Below the pieces are notes generated by a model. That model did no database searches and had not been told where the DNA came from. It saw nothing but the letters and a program-made list of their open reading frames with translations. The translations under genes were made by a program, and so were the position numbers. From Sphingoaurantiacus capsulatus (GTDB lineage Bacteria > Pseudomonadota > Alphaproteobacteria > Sphingomonadales > Sphingomonadaceae), in NCBI RefSeq assembly GCF_042648405.1, contig NZ_JBHRXV010000007.1, forward strand, positions 1-64,000: a DNA stretch of 64,000 bases. The letters run 5' to 3'. Positions 15,477 to 23,527 of the stretch are shown one piece after another; the first letter of the stretch is position 1, and each line of letters starts with the position of its first letter.

Positions 15477-17843
15477 CTAGTCGTCGTTGTTGCCGGTCAG
15501 GAAGGCCGGCGCGAAGGTCGGCTCGCTGCCGCCCTCTTCGCCACCTTCACGACGCGGGCGATCCTCGCGGTCGCGGCGCGGGCCACGATCGCCGCCGCGA
15601 TCACCACGCGGGCCGCGGTCACCGCCGTCGCGGCGCGGACCCCGGTCGCCATCGCGACGCGGGCCACGGTCGCCGCCGTCACGGCGCGGGCCGCGATCGC
15701 CACGGTCGCTGCGCTCGCCACCTTCACGCGGCGGGCGCGTGTCGGCCAGCTCTTCGCCGGTTTCCTGGTCGACGAGGCGCATCGACAGGCGCACCTTGCC
15801 GCGGTCGTCGATGCCGAGCACCTTGACCTTGACCTGCTGGCCCTCCTCGAGAACCTCCTGGACCTTCGCCACGCGCTCGTTCTTGATCTCCGAGATGTGC
15901 ACCAAACCGTCCTTGGCACCCATGAAGTTCACGAACGCACCGAAGTCGACCATCGAGACGACCTTGCCGGCGTAGATCTTGCCGACTTCCGGTTCCTCGA
16001 CGATGCCCTTGATCCAGTTGCGGGCGGCTTCGATCTGCGCCGGGTCCGACGAGCTGATCTTGATGGTGCCGTCCTCGTCGATGTCGACCTTGGCGCCGGT
16101 GGTGGCGACGATCTCGCGGATCACCTTGCCGCCGGTGCCGATGACTTCGCGGATCTTGTCCTTCGAAATCGACATGGTCTCGATGCGCGGGGCGTGCGCC
16201 GACAGCTCGGTGCGGCTCTGATCGAGCGCCTTCGCCATCTCGCCGAGGATGTGCGCGCGGCCGTCCCTCGCCTGTGCGAGCGCGGCCTTCATGATCTCCT
16301 CGGTGATGCCGGCGATCTTGATGTCCATCTGCAGCGAGGTGATGCCCTCGCTGGTGCCGGCCACCTTGAAGTCCATATCGCCGAGGTGATCCTCGTCGCC
16401 GAGGATGTCGGAGAGGACCGCATAGTCCTTGCCTTCGAGGATGAGCCCCATGGCGATGCCCGAGACCGGACGCTTGATCGGCACGCCGGCGTCCATCATC
16501 GCGAGGCTGCCGCCGCAGACGGTCGCCATCGACGACGAGCCGTTCGACTCGGTGATGTCCGAGGTGAGGCGGATCGTATAGGGGAACTCTTCCTTCGTCG
16601 GGAGGACGGCGCGCAAAGCGCGCCAGGCCAGCTTGCCGTGACCCACGTCGCGGCGGCTCGGCGCGCCGAAGCGGCCGACCTCGCCCACCGAATAGGGCGG
16701 GAAGTTATAGTGCAGCATGAAGTTCTGGTAGCTGAGGCCGTTCAGGCCATCGACCATCTGCTCCGACTCCTTGGTCCCGAGCGTGCAGGTCGCGATGGTC
16801 TGGGTCTCGCCGCGCGTGAACAGCGCCGAGCCGTGCGTGCGCGGCAGGACGTGCGCCTCGGCGACGATCTGGCGGACGGTCTTGGTGTCGCGGCCGTCGA
16901 TACGCTTGCCGTCCTTGAGGATGGCGCCGCGCACGATCTCCGCCTCGAGCTTCTTGACGAGCTTCAGGGCGACCATCTGCTCCTGCGGCGTCTTGTCGGC
17001 CATGGCGGCCTTCGCCTTGGCGCGCGCCTCGTTCAGCATGTTCGAACGGTCGGACTTCAGCGTGGTCTTGTACGCGGCGGCGATGTCGCTGCCGATGAGC
17101 TTCTTCAGCTCGGCCTTGACCGCCGAATTGTCGTCGCCGGCCTTCAGCTCCCACGGATCCTTGGCGGCATCCTCGGCGAGGTTGATGATCGCGTCGATCA
17201 CGACCTGCGACTGCTTGTGGCCGAACATCACGGCGCCGAGCATGACGTCTTCGGACAGCTCCTTCGCCTCCGACTCGACCATCATGACGGCGTCCTGGGT
17301 GCCGGCCATGACGAGGTCGAGATCGCCGGCGGCGACCTGCTCGTCGGTCGGGTTCAGGATATATTCGCCGTCGTTGTAGCTGACGCGCGCCGCGACGATC
17401 GGGCCCATGAAGGGCACGCCCGAGATGGTGAGCGCGGCCGAGGCGGCGACCATCGCGAGGATGTCGGGCTCGTTCTCGCCGTCATAGCTCAGCACCTGGG
17501 CGATGACGTTGATCTCGTTGTAGAAGCCTTCCGGGAACAGCGGGCGAACCGGACGGTCGATGAGGCGGGAGACCAGCGTCTCCTTCTCGGTGGCGCCGCG
17601 CTCGCGCTTGAAGAAGCCGCCGGGGATGCGGCCGGCCGAGGAGTATTTCTCCTGATAGTGGACGGTCAGCGGGAAGAAGTCCTGGCCTTCCTTCACCGAC
17701 TTGGCGGCGGTGACGGCGCACAGCACCACGGTCTCGCCATACGTCGCGAGCACCGCGCCGTCGGCCTGGCGGGCGATACGCCCGGTCTCGAGGGTCAGCT
17801 TGCGGCCGCCCCACATCACTTCCTGCTTATGAATCTCGAACAT
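15477..17843 (-). CDS. pnp: Polyribonucleotide nucleotidyltransferase (PNPase)
   Basis: 3'-5' phosphorolytic exoribonuclease of mRNA decay and the degradosome. The 788 residues comprise two RNase PH-like domains separated by a helical linker (to about residue 550), a KH domain with GTGGKVIREI, an S1 domain (GKIYAGKVVSMVDFGAFVNF) and an unusual basic tail from about residue 715. The tail is built of repeated GDRGPRRDG units and could bind RNA. Length exceeds the usual 700-720 because of this tail. It follows rpsO by 113 bp, the classic order, with a hairpin between. Confidence 0.97.
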   Translation of the reverse strand: MFEIHKQEVMWGGRKLTLETGRIARQADGAVLATYGETVVLCAVTAAKSVKEGQDFFPLTVHYQEKYSSAGRIPGGFFKRERGATEKETLVSRLIDRPVRPLFPEGFYNEINVIAQVLSYDGENEPDILAMVAASAALTISGVPFMGPIVAARVSYNDGEYILNPTDEQVAAGDLDLVMAGTQDAVMMVESEAKELSEDVMLGAVMFGHKQSQVVIDAIINLAEDAAKDPWELKAGDDNSAVKAELKKLIGSDIAAAYKTTLKSDRSNMLNEARAKAKAAMADKTPQEQMVALKLVKKLEAEIVRGAILKDGKRIDGRDTKTVRQIVAEAHVLPRTHGSALFTRGETQTIATCTLGTKESEQMVDGLNGLSYQNFMLHYNFPPYSVGEVGRFGAPSRRDVGHGKLAWRALRAVLPTKEEFPYTIRLTSDITESNGSSSMATVCGGSLAMMDAGVPIKRPVSGIAMGLILEGKDYAVLSDILGDEDHLGDMDFKVAGTSEGITSLQMDIKIAGITEEIMKAALAQARDGRAHILGEMAKALDQSRTELSAHAPRIETMSISKDKIREVIGTGGKVIREIVATTGAKVDIDEDGTIKISSSDPAQIEAARNWIKGIVEEPEVGKIYAGKVVSMVDFGAFVNFMGAKDGLVHISEIKNERVAKVQEVLEEGQQVKVKVLGIDDRGKVRLSMRLVDQETGEELADTRPPREGGERSDRGDRGPRRDGGDRGPRRDGDRGPRRDGGDRGPRGDRGGDRGPRRDREDRPRREGGEEGGSEPTFAPAFLTGNNDD

Positions 17844-17923
17844 ACGTCTTTTCCTGCATGTCCTCGGACATTCCGAAGACGCTTACGCCGGCGGGTGCGC
17901 CCATCGCAGCCGCCGGAAGTGGA

Positions 17924-17945
17924 ACAGGCCCCGTCGTGGGGCCTG
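17924..17945. terminator. rpsO-pnp intergenic hairpin
   Basis: 9-bp perfect stem (acaggcccc with ggggcctgt, 5-base loop) starting 11 bases past the rpsO stop codon. No T run follows in the direction of transcription, so it is more likely an attenuator or RNA-processing site than a strong terminator. rpsO-pnp junctions elsewhere (E. coli) hold a terminator and an RNase III site. Confidence 0.5.
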
Positions 17946-17956
17946 TCCGAAGATAT

Positions 17957-18226
17957 TTACTTACGGAGACCGAGCTTACCGATCAGGTCGGTGTAGCGGC
18001 CTTCGTCCTTGCTCTTCAGATAGTCGAGCAGCGAACGGCGCTTGTTGACCAGCATCAGCAGGCCGCGGCGCGAGTGATTGTCCTTCGCGTGGGTCTTGAA
18101 GTGCTCGGTCAGGTTGGCGATGCGCTCCGACAGAATGGCCACCTGAACTTCAGGGCTGCCGGTGTCGTTGGCTTCGCGGGCGTGTTCCTGGATAAGCGCA
18201 GCCTTGCGCTCGGTAGTGATCGACAT
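17957..18226 (-). CDS. rpsO: 30S ribosomal protein S15
   Basis: Binds 16S rRNA in the platform of the small subunit. The 89-residue product (MSITTERKAAL start) has the standard S15 length and motifs: DTGSPEVQVAIL, HFKTHAKDNHSRRGLL and VNKRRSLLDYL. The start at 18226 is preceded by AGGAGA; the longer open frame to 18286 lacks support and would overlap truB. It lies 13 bp downstream of truB and 113 bp upstream of pnp in the translation block. Confidence 0.97.
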   Translation of the reverse strand: MSITTERKAALIQEHAREANDTGSPEVQVAILSERIANLTEHFKTHAKDNHSRRGLLMLVNKRRSLLDYLKSKDEGRYTDLIGKLGLRK

Positions 18227-18239
18227 CGTGATCTCCTGG

Positions 18240-19121
18240 CTAGATGTTGAATCCCCGCACCACGCGAACCCCATCGGCCGAAACATCGACCAGCGCGACC
18301 GGAACAGACCCGGCGGTCGCGAGATGGAGCCCGTGATTGTCAGGGCGTCCGTCGAGCAGCCGTCCTTGCCGAAGCATGGCTGCCTGCGCGGGGTCGACGG
18401 TGAGGACCGGGATGTCGTCCAGTCCAGCCGTCAGCGGCAAAAGGGCCTGTTCAAGCGCGCGGCTATGTCCGAGCGCGTTCAGTTTGTCCAGTGAAATCGC
18501 GGAATCTTCCCCGAACGGGCCCGCCTTGGTCCGCCGCAGCATCGACACATGGCCGACGCTGCCCAGCGCCAGCGCGAGATCGCGCGCGAGGCTGCGGATA
18601 TAGGTGCCCTTCGACACGGTGGCGTCGAGGGTCGCGCTCGCCCCGTCGCAGGCTTCCAGCGCGAGCGCGTAGACGGTGACGTCGCGCGACGCGAGTTCGA
18701 CGGTTTCGCCGGCACGGGCCAGCGCATAGGCGCGCTGCCCGTCGACCTTCAGCGCCGAATAGGCGGGCGGCGTCTGGGTGATCGGGCCGGTGAAGCGCGG
18801 CAGCGCCGCCTCGACCGCGGCACGGTCGGGACGCACGTCGGAGGTGGCGACCACCTCGCCCTCCGCATCGTCGGTGGCAGTCGCAGTGCCGAAGGCGATG
18901 GTGAAGCGGTAGCGCTTGGTCGCGTCGAGCAGCCGGCCGGTGAGCTTGGTCGCCTCGCCGAGCGCGATCGGGAGGACGCCGGTGGCGAGCGGATCGAGCG
19001 TGCCGCCGTGGCCGATCTTCACCTTGCCCCAGCCGCTTTCGCGGGCGTTGCGCTTCACTGCCGCGACGGCCTGCGCCGAGGACAGGCCGAGCGGCTTGTC
19101 GAGAATGATCCAGCCATGCAT
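18240..19121 (-). CDS. truB: tRNA pseudouridine(55) synthase TruB
   Basis: Isomerises U55 in the T-loop of tRNAs. The 293-residue protein begins MHGWIILDKPLGLSS and has the catalytic aspartate in GGTLDPLATGVLP (Asp43), KRYRFTIAFG and the TQTPPAYSALKVDGQRAY motif. The more upstream start would add a non-conserved Pro-rich stretch, so 19121 is preferred. It is followed by rpsO after 13 bp. A secreted DUF6491-type gene sits between rbfA and truB, where most relatives have them adjacent. Confidence 0.95.
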   Translation of the reverse strand: MHGWIILDKPLGLSSAQAVAAVKRNARESGWGKVKIGHGGTLDPLATGVLPIALGEATKLTGRLLDATKRYRFTIAFGTATATDDAEGEVVATSDVRPDRAAVEAALPRFTGPITQTPPAYSALKVDGQRAYALARAGETVELASRDVTVYALALEACDGASATLDATVSKGTYIRSLARDLALALGSVGHVSMLRRTKAGPFGEDSAISLDKLNALGHSRALEQALLPLTAGLDDIPVLTVDPAQAAMLRQGRLLDGRPDNHGLHLATAGSVPVALVDVSADGVRVVRGFNI

Positions 19122-19160
19122 CGCGCGGCTGTTAACCGCGCGAGGGGGCGGCGGCAACGA

Positions 19161-19508
19161 TTAGCCGCGCGCCGGCGCTTCGACCTCGGTCAGCGAACGC
19201 AGCGGATAGCGGCGTCCTTCGACGATCACCGAGGAGAAGCGATCGAAGGTGCCGCCGAAGCCGGTGTCGAAGCCGATGGCGTGCGCATAGTTCAGGCCCC
19301 AGGCGGGGGCGAACAGCTCGGCCTTGTACCAGCGCTTGCCGGTGCCGCGGATCAGCAGCGTGTCGCGGTCGACGACGCGCCAGTCGCGGATGCCGCCGTG
19401 GTTGACGAAGTTGATGCGCGCTTCCTTCGGCCGCTCGACGGTGGCGGCGGCCGGCATCGCGGTCGTGACGGCCAGCGCCGCCAGCAGAGCCTTGGCGAGG
19501 GTGTTCAC
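19161..19508 (-). CDS. Secreted DUF6491-like protein
   Basis: 115 residues with a signal peptide (LAKALLAALAVTTAMPAAA). The mature region has FVNHGGIRDWRVVDRDTLLIRGTGKRWYKAEL, which resembles DUF6491 proteins, in which a short NHGGI.. stretch precedes a W/Y-rich beta domain. Location is probably periplasmic, role unknown. It lies inside the infB-rbfA-truB block, 39 bp before truB, and downstream of an inverted repeat, suggesting insertion into an older operon. Family assignment is from memory of the pattern. Confidence 0.7.
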   Translation of the reverse strand: MNTLAKALLAALAVTTAMPAAATVERPKEARINFVNHGGIRDWRVVDRDTLLIRGTGKRWYKAELFAPAWGLNYAHAIGFDTGFGGTFDRFSSVIVEGRRYPLRSLTEVEAPARG

Positions 19509-19588
19509 GTCGGATTCTCCCGTTCTTGTTGGTTACGGGAGAGAGATAGGGAACAGGCAGTGAACTGCCGCTGAATGAGCGAGCCATA

Positions 19589-19699
19589 CGTCATCCTGAC
19601 AAAAGTCAGGACCTCATGGGGGCAGGGGCGTTGACGGCTTGCAGCCAAATGCATGGGCAGGGCCTTCGGGACGCGATCCCGACTTTCGTCAGGATGACG
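19589..19699. repeat. REP-like inverted repeat between rbfA and the DUF6491-like gene
   Basis: Arms of 23 bp (19589-19611 and 19677-19699) match at 21 positions in inverted order and share a cgtcatcctgac / gtcaggatgacg core. They enclose 65 bp containing two atgggg(g)cagg-like copies. It fills most of the 211-bp gap within an otherwise tight operon and may act as mRNA hairpin or partial terminator. Confidence 0.7.
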
Positions 19700-19719
19700 A
19701 GCCCTTCAGAGACAGCAGC

Positions 19720-20148
19720 CTAGTTGTCGTCGCTGTCGTCCGGATTGCCCATCTTGCCGCCGAGGTCGCGGGCGACCTGCGGCGAGCGCAGGATGGCGTC
19801 GATGCGGCTGGCCTCGTCGAAGGTCTCGTCGAGGTGGAAATGCAGCTCGGCGGCATATTTGGTGTTCACGCGCCGCGCGGCCTCGGTCTTCAGGAAGCGC
19901 ACGTTGCGCTTCATCGCCTTGATCACCTCGATCGCCTCCTGTTCGGAGGCGCCGAGCGGCTGGATGAACACGGTGGCGTGGCGCAGGTCGGGCGACATGC
20001 GCACCTCGGTCACCGAGATGATGGCGCGTTCGAGCACCTCGTCGCGAAGCTGCCCGCGCGACAGCACCTCGGCGAGCGCATGGCGCATCTGCTCGCCGAC
20101 CCGGAGCGTCCGAACCGACTTACCCTGCTCGTCGCGTTGCTGCCGCAT
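19720..20148 (-). CDS. rbfA: 30S ribosome-binding factor RbfA
   Basis: Cold-shock-associated factor needed for late 16S rRNA maturation. 142 residues from ATG at 20148. Diagnostic pieces are SVRTLRVGEQMRHALAEVL, ITEV-like VTEVRMSPDLRHATVFI and a C-terminal LHFHLDETFDEASRIDAIL. A GTG at 20169 would add seven residues; neither start has a strong ribosome site, and coupling to infB, which ends 24 bp upstream, is plausible. Confidence 0.95.
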   Translation of the reverse strand: MRQQRDEQGKSVRTLRVGEQMRHALAEVLSRGQLRDEVLERAIISVTEVRMSPDLRHATVFIQPLGASEQEAIEVIKAMKRNVRFLKTEAARRVNTKYAAELHFHLDETFDEASRIDAILRSPQVARDLGGKMGNPDDSDDN

Positions 20149-20172
20149 GGGCGGGGGAAGGGGCGGCACCCG

Positions 20173-22863
20173 TTAGAGGGTGCGCGCCCGCTCCTCAACC
20201 TCGTAGGTCTCAAGGATATCGCCGATGCGGACATCCATGTTGCCTTCAAGCACGACACCGCATTCGAGACCCGAGCGCACTTCGTTGACGTCGTCCTTGA
20301 AGCGGCGCAGCGAGGCGATGTTGCCGTTCCAGATGATGACGTCGTCGCGCATGACGCGGACCTTGAGATTGCGGCGGATGACGCCCTCGACGACGCGCAG
20401 ACCGGCGGCCTTGCCCTTGCCCGCCGCGAACACCTCGAGCACGTTTGCACGGCCCATGACGTTCTCGATGCGCTCCGGCGACAGCTTGCCCGCCATCGCG
20501 TCCTTCATCTCGTCGAGCAGCTCGTAGATGATGTCATAGAATTTGAACTCGACACCGTCGCGCTGCGCGATCTCGCGCGCCTTGGCGTTGGCGCGGACGC
20601 CGAAGCCGACGATCGGCGCCTTGCTGGCCTTGGCCAGCGTGACGTCCGACTCGGTGATCGCGCCGACACCCGAGTGCAGCACGCGCACCTTGATCTCGTC
20701 GTTCGACAGCTTGTTGAGGCTGCCGACGATCGCTTCGACCGAACCCTGCACGTCCGCCTTGATGACGATCGGGAACTCGATGATCTTGTTGGCCTTCAGC
20801 GCCGAGAACATGTTCTCCATGCTCGACGGCGCCTGCGTGGTGCGCTTGCGCTGCGCCACGCTCTGGCGATAGGCGGCGACCTCGCGGGCGCGCGCCTCGT
20901 TCTCGACGACGGTCAGCGGGTCGCCCGCCATCGGCGCGCCCGACAGGCCGAGCACCTCGACCGGCATCGACGGCCCGGCTTCCTTGATCTGCTGGCCGCG
21001 GTCGTTGACCAGCGCGCGGACCTTGCCCGACTCCCCGCCGACAACGAAGATATCGCCGGTGCGCAGCGTGCCGCGGCTGACGAGGACGGTCGCTACGGGC
21101 CCGCGGCCCTTGTCGAGCTTCGCCTCGATCACCGTCGCCTCGGCGGCGCGGTCGGCATTCGCCTTCAGCTCGAGGATTTCCGCCTGCAGCAGGATCTTCT
21201 CGATCAGCTCATCAAGGCCGGTCTTCTTCAGCGCCGAAACCTCGACGTCCTGGATTTCGCCGCCCATCGCCTCGACCTGGATGTCGTGCTGGAGCAGCGC
21301 CTCGCGGATGCGCTGGGCATTGCTGCCCGGCTTGTCCATCTTGTTGATGGCGACGATCATCGGAACGCCGGCCGCCTTGGTGTGGGCGATCGCCTCGATG
21401 GTCTGCGGCATCAGGCCGTCGTCGCCCGCCACCACGATCACCACGATATCGGTGACGTTGGCGCCGCGCGCGCGCATCTCGGTGAAGGCCGCGTGGCCCG
21501 GCGTGTCGAGGAAGGTGACACGCTCGCCCGACTTCACCTTCACCTGATAGGCGCCGATGTGCTGGGTGATGCCGCCCGCCTCGCCGGCGACGACATCGGT
21601 GCCGCGCAGCGCGTCGAGCAGCGAGGTCTTGCCGTGGTCGACGTGGCCCATGATGGTCACGACCGGCGGACGCGCGGTCAGCGTCGTGTCGGCATCGACG
21701 TCGGTGGTGGCGTCGATGTCGATGTCGCTCTCGGACACGCGCTTGATGTTGTGGCCGAACTCGGTGACCAGCAGCTCGGCGGTGTCCTGGTCGATCGACT
21801 GATTGACCGTGACGGGCATGCCCATCTTGAACAGGGCCTTCACCAGGTCGGCGCCGCGCTCCGCCATGCGGTTGGCGAGCTCGGCCACGGTGATGGTGTC
21901 GGGCACCACCACGTCGCGAACTTGCTTGGCGGTCGAGGCGCCGCCGCCCATGTGCGAGCGGCGATCCTTCTCGCGCGCGCGGCGCAGCGCGGCCAGCGAA
22001 CGCGAGCGCGTGCCGTCCTCGTCGTCGAGCGCGCGGGTGACGGTGAGCTTGCCCGACTGGCGGCGATTGTCCTCGCGGCCACGCGATGGCTTCGGTGCCG
22101 CGGGGGCGTCGGGCCGGCGGCCGGCAGGTGCGCCACCGGGGCGGCGCATGTCGCGGTCGTCATCGTCGGTGCGGCGCGCGGTCGTCGACGGCGCGGCCGT
22201 GGCGGTACGCGGCTCGGCGGTCGCGGGCGCCTCGGCAGCGCGCTTCGCGTCCTCGGCGGCGCGGGTCGCGGCTTCCTCTTCCTCGCGGCGGCGGTCCTCG
22301 ACGCGGCGACGCTCGGCGTCCTGCGCCTCGGTACGGGCGCGGTCGTCCTCGCGGCGACGCTCCTCGGACAGGCGCAGGCGATCTTCTTCCGCCTGGCGGA
22401 GGAGGAGGGCCTGGCGCTCCTGGCGCGACATCAAATCGTTCGGCGCCGCGCGGGGCGCTTCCGGACGGCGCGCCGTCGGCGCGGGAGCAGCCGGTACAGG
22501 CGCAGGCGCAGGTGTCGGCGTCGGAGCAGCCGCTGCCGGGGCAGCCGGTTCCGGCGCCGCGGCCGCCTCGGCGACGGGTTCGGGCGCCGGGGCAGCCGCC
22601 TCGGGCGCGGGCGCGGGCGCAGGGGCGGGAGCAGCGACCGGAGCCGGGGCGGGCGCCGGCGCGGCGACGGGCGCCTCGGCCTCGGGCGCCTCGACCGGCG
22701 CGGCTTCGCCCGGACGGCGCAGCACGCGGGTCTTCTTGGTCTCGACCACCACCGAGTGGGTGCGGCCATGGCTGAAGCTCTGCTTCACCTTGCCGATCTC
22801 GACGGTGCGCTTCACGCCGAGCGCGGGCCGGAGGCCAAGTTTCGGTTTATTGTCTTCGGTCAT
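20173..22863 (-). CDS. infB: Translation initiation factor IF-2
   Basis: GTPase that positions initiator tRNA. 896 residues from ATG at 22863. The N-terminus carries the short KVKQSFSHGRTH IF2-N segment, then about 100 residues extremely rich in Ala/Pro/Glu, then a charged helical region rich in Arg/Glu. The GTPase starts near residue 400 with GHVDHGKTS, DTPGHAAF and NKMDKP, followed by domains II-IV. The low-complexity N-terminus is typical of alphaproteobacteria. An in-frame earlier codon at 22926 overlaps ylxR and is not preferred. Confidence 0.97.
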   Translation of the reverse strand: MTEDNKPKLGLRPALGVKRTVEIGKVKQSFSHGRTHSVVVETKKTRVLRRPGEAAPVEAPEAEAPVAAPAPAPAPVAAPAPAPAPAPEAAAPAPEPVAEAAAAPEPAAPAAAAPTPTPAPAPVPAAPAPTARRPEAPRAAPNDLMSRQERQALLLRQAEEDRLRLSEERRREDDRARTEAQDAERRRVEDRRREEEEAATRAAEDAKRAAEAPATAEPRTATAAPSTTARRTDDDDRDMRRPGGAPAGRRPDAPAAPKPSRGREDNRRQSGKLTVTRALDDEDGTRSRSLAALRRAREKDRRSHMGGGASTAKQVRDVVVPDTITVAELANRMAERGADLVKALFKMGMPVTVNQSIDQDTAELLVTEFGHNIKRVSESDIDIDATTDVDADTTLTARPPVVTIMGHVDHGKTSLLDALRGTDVVAGEAGGITQHIGAYQVKVKSGERVTFLDTPGHAAFTEMRARGANVTDIVVIVVAGDDGLMPQTIEAIAHTKAAGVPMIVAINKMDKPGSNAQRIREALLQHDIQVEAMGGEIQDVEVSALKKTGLDELIEKILLQAEILELKANADRAAEATVIEAKLDKGRGPVATVLVSRGTLRTGDIFVVGGESGKVRALVNDRGQQIKEAGPSMPVEVLGLSGAPMAGDPLTVVENEARAREVAAYRQSVAQRKRTTQAPSSMENMFSALKANKIIEFPIVIKADVQGSVEAIVGSLNKLSNDEIKVRVLHSGVGAITESDVTLAKASKAPIVGFGVRANAKAREIAQRDGVEFKFYDIIYELLDEMKDAMAGKLSPERIENVMGRANVLEVFAAGKGKAAGLRVVEGVIRRNLKVRVMRDDVIIWNGNIASLRRFKDDVNEVRSGLECGVVLEGNMDVRIGDILETYEVEERARTL

Positions 22864-22879
22864 GCTTAGCCTGATACCC

Positions 22880-23527
22880 TTACCGTTCGGCCGCGGAGCC
22901 GTGCTCCCCGTCCGCGCCATCGTCATTCGTTCCGCAGAAAGCGCGCCACCGTGAGACGGCGGCTGCTACCCGTGTCGCTGCCGCGCGGTCGCAGAGCGCG
23001 GCGTGTACAACATTTTCGCGCCCCAAGGCCACCGACAATTCGGAACGGCCCACCGGGAGCACCACCGACTCGCCCATCTCGGAAACGCGGAGCTTCTGGT
23101 CGAGCTTGCCGCGCCCGTCCGCCGACGCATCGGCCGCGTGAAGCAGTAAATGCACCCGTCCGGCGCGAATCTTGTCGAGGATGCGATCCGATCCCAACAT
23201 GAGGTTGCCGGTGCGCAATTCCAACCCCAGCCGGTCGAGCGCGCGGCGCTGAAGCCCTGCCTCGATGCGCTGGACGAGGTCGTCGGGCACCTTGATCGTC
23301 GCGCCCTTGAAGGCACGCAGCAGCGCGCCGCGTAGCTTGCCCTTGGCCACCGCCGCCTCGATCAGCCGGCGATCCGGCGTGACCCAGGCGCCGCGCCCCG
23401 GCGCCTTCGCGCCGAGGTCGGGAAGCACATCGCCGTCAGGGCCGAGCGCGAGACGGATGAGGTCGTCGCGCGCGCCGTGCTCAGCGCTTAATATGCACTT
23501 ACGTTCTGGGGTTTCATGCTCCGGCAT
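22880..23527 (-). CDS. ylxR: YlxR-family RNA-binding protein (DUF448) with L7Ae-like extension
   Basis: 215 residues. The first 90 resemble YlxR/DUF448: PERKCILSAEHGARDDLIRLAL, GRGAWVTPDRRLIEAAV. The rest resembles the L7Ae/L30e-like half seen in alphaproteobacterial versions (GNLMLGSDRILDKIRAGRVHLLLHAADAS). YlxR proteins bind RNA and accompany nusA and infB; the exact role is uncertain. It overlaps the 3' end of nusA by 14 bp and ends 16 bp before infB, so it is a member of this operon. Confidence 0.92.
   Translation of the reverse strand: MPEHETPERKCILSAEHGARDDLIRLALGPDGDVLPDLGAKAPGRGAWVTPDRRLIEAAVAKGKLRGALLRAFKGATIKVPDDLVQRIEAGLQRRALDRLGLELRTGNLMLGSDRILDKIRAGRVHLLLHAADASADGRGKLDQKLRVSEMGESVVLPVGRSELSVALGRENVVHAALCDRAAATRVAAAVSRWRAFCGTNDDGADGEHGSAAER

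Noticed and set aside
15560..15735. Repeated units resembling a CRISPR array
   Set aside because: The repeats are in frame with the pnp coding sequence, have no spacers and encode the RG-rich tail.
19639..22869. Very long plus-strand open frame opposite infB
   Set aside because: It is the complement of a high-GC coding strand (infB, rbfA); the composition is His/Asp/Arg-rich without domains, as expected of an antisense shadow.
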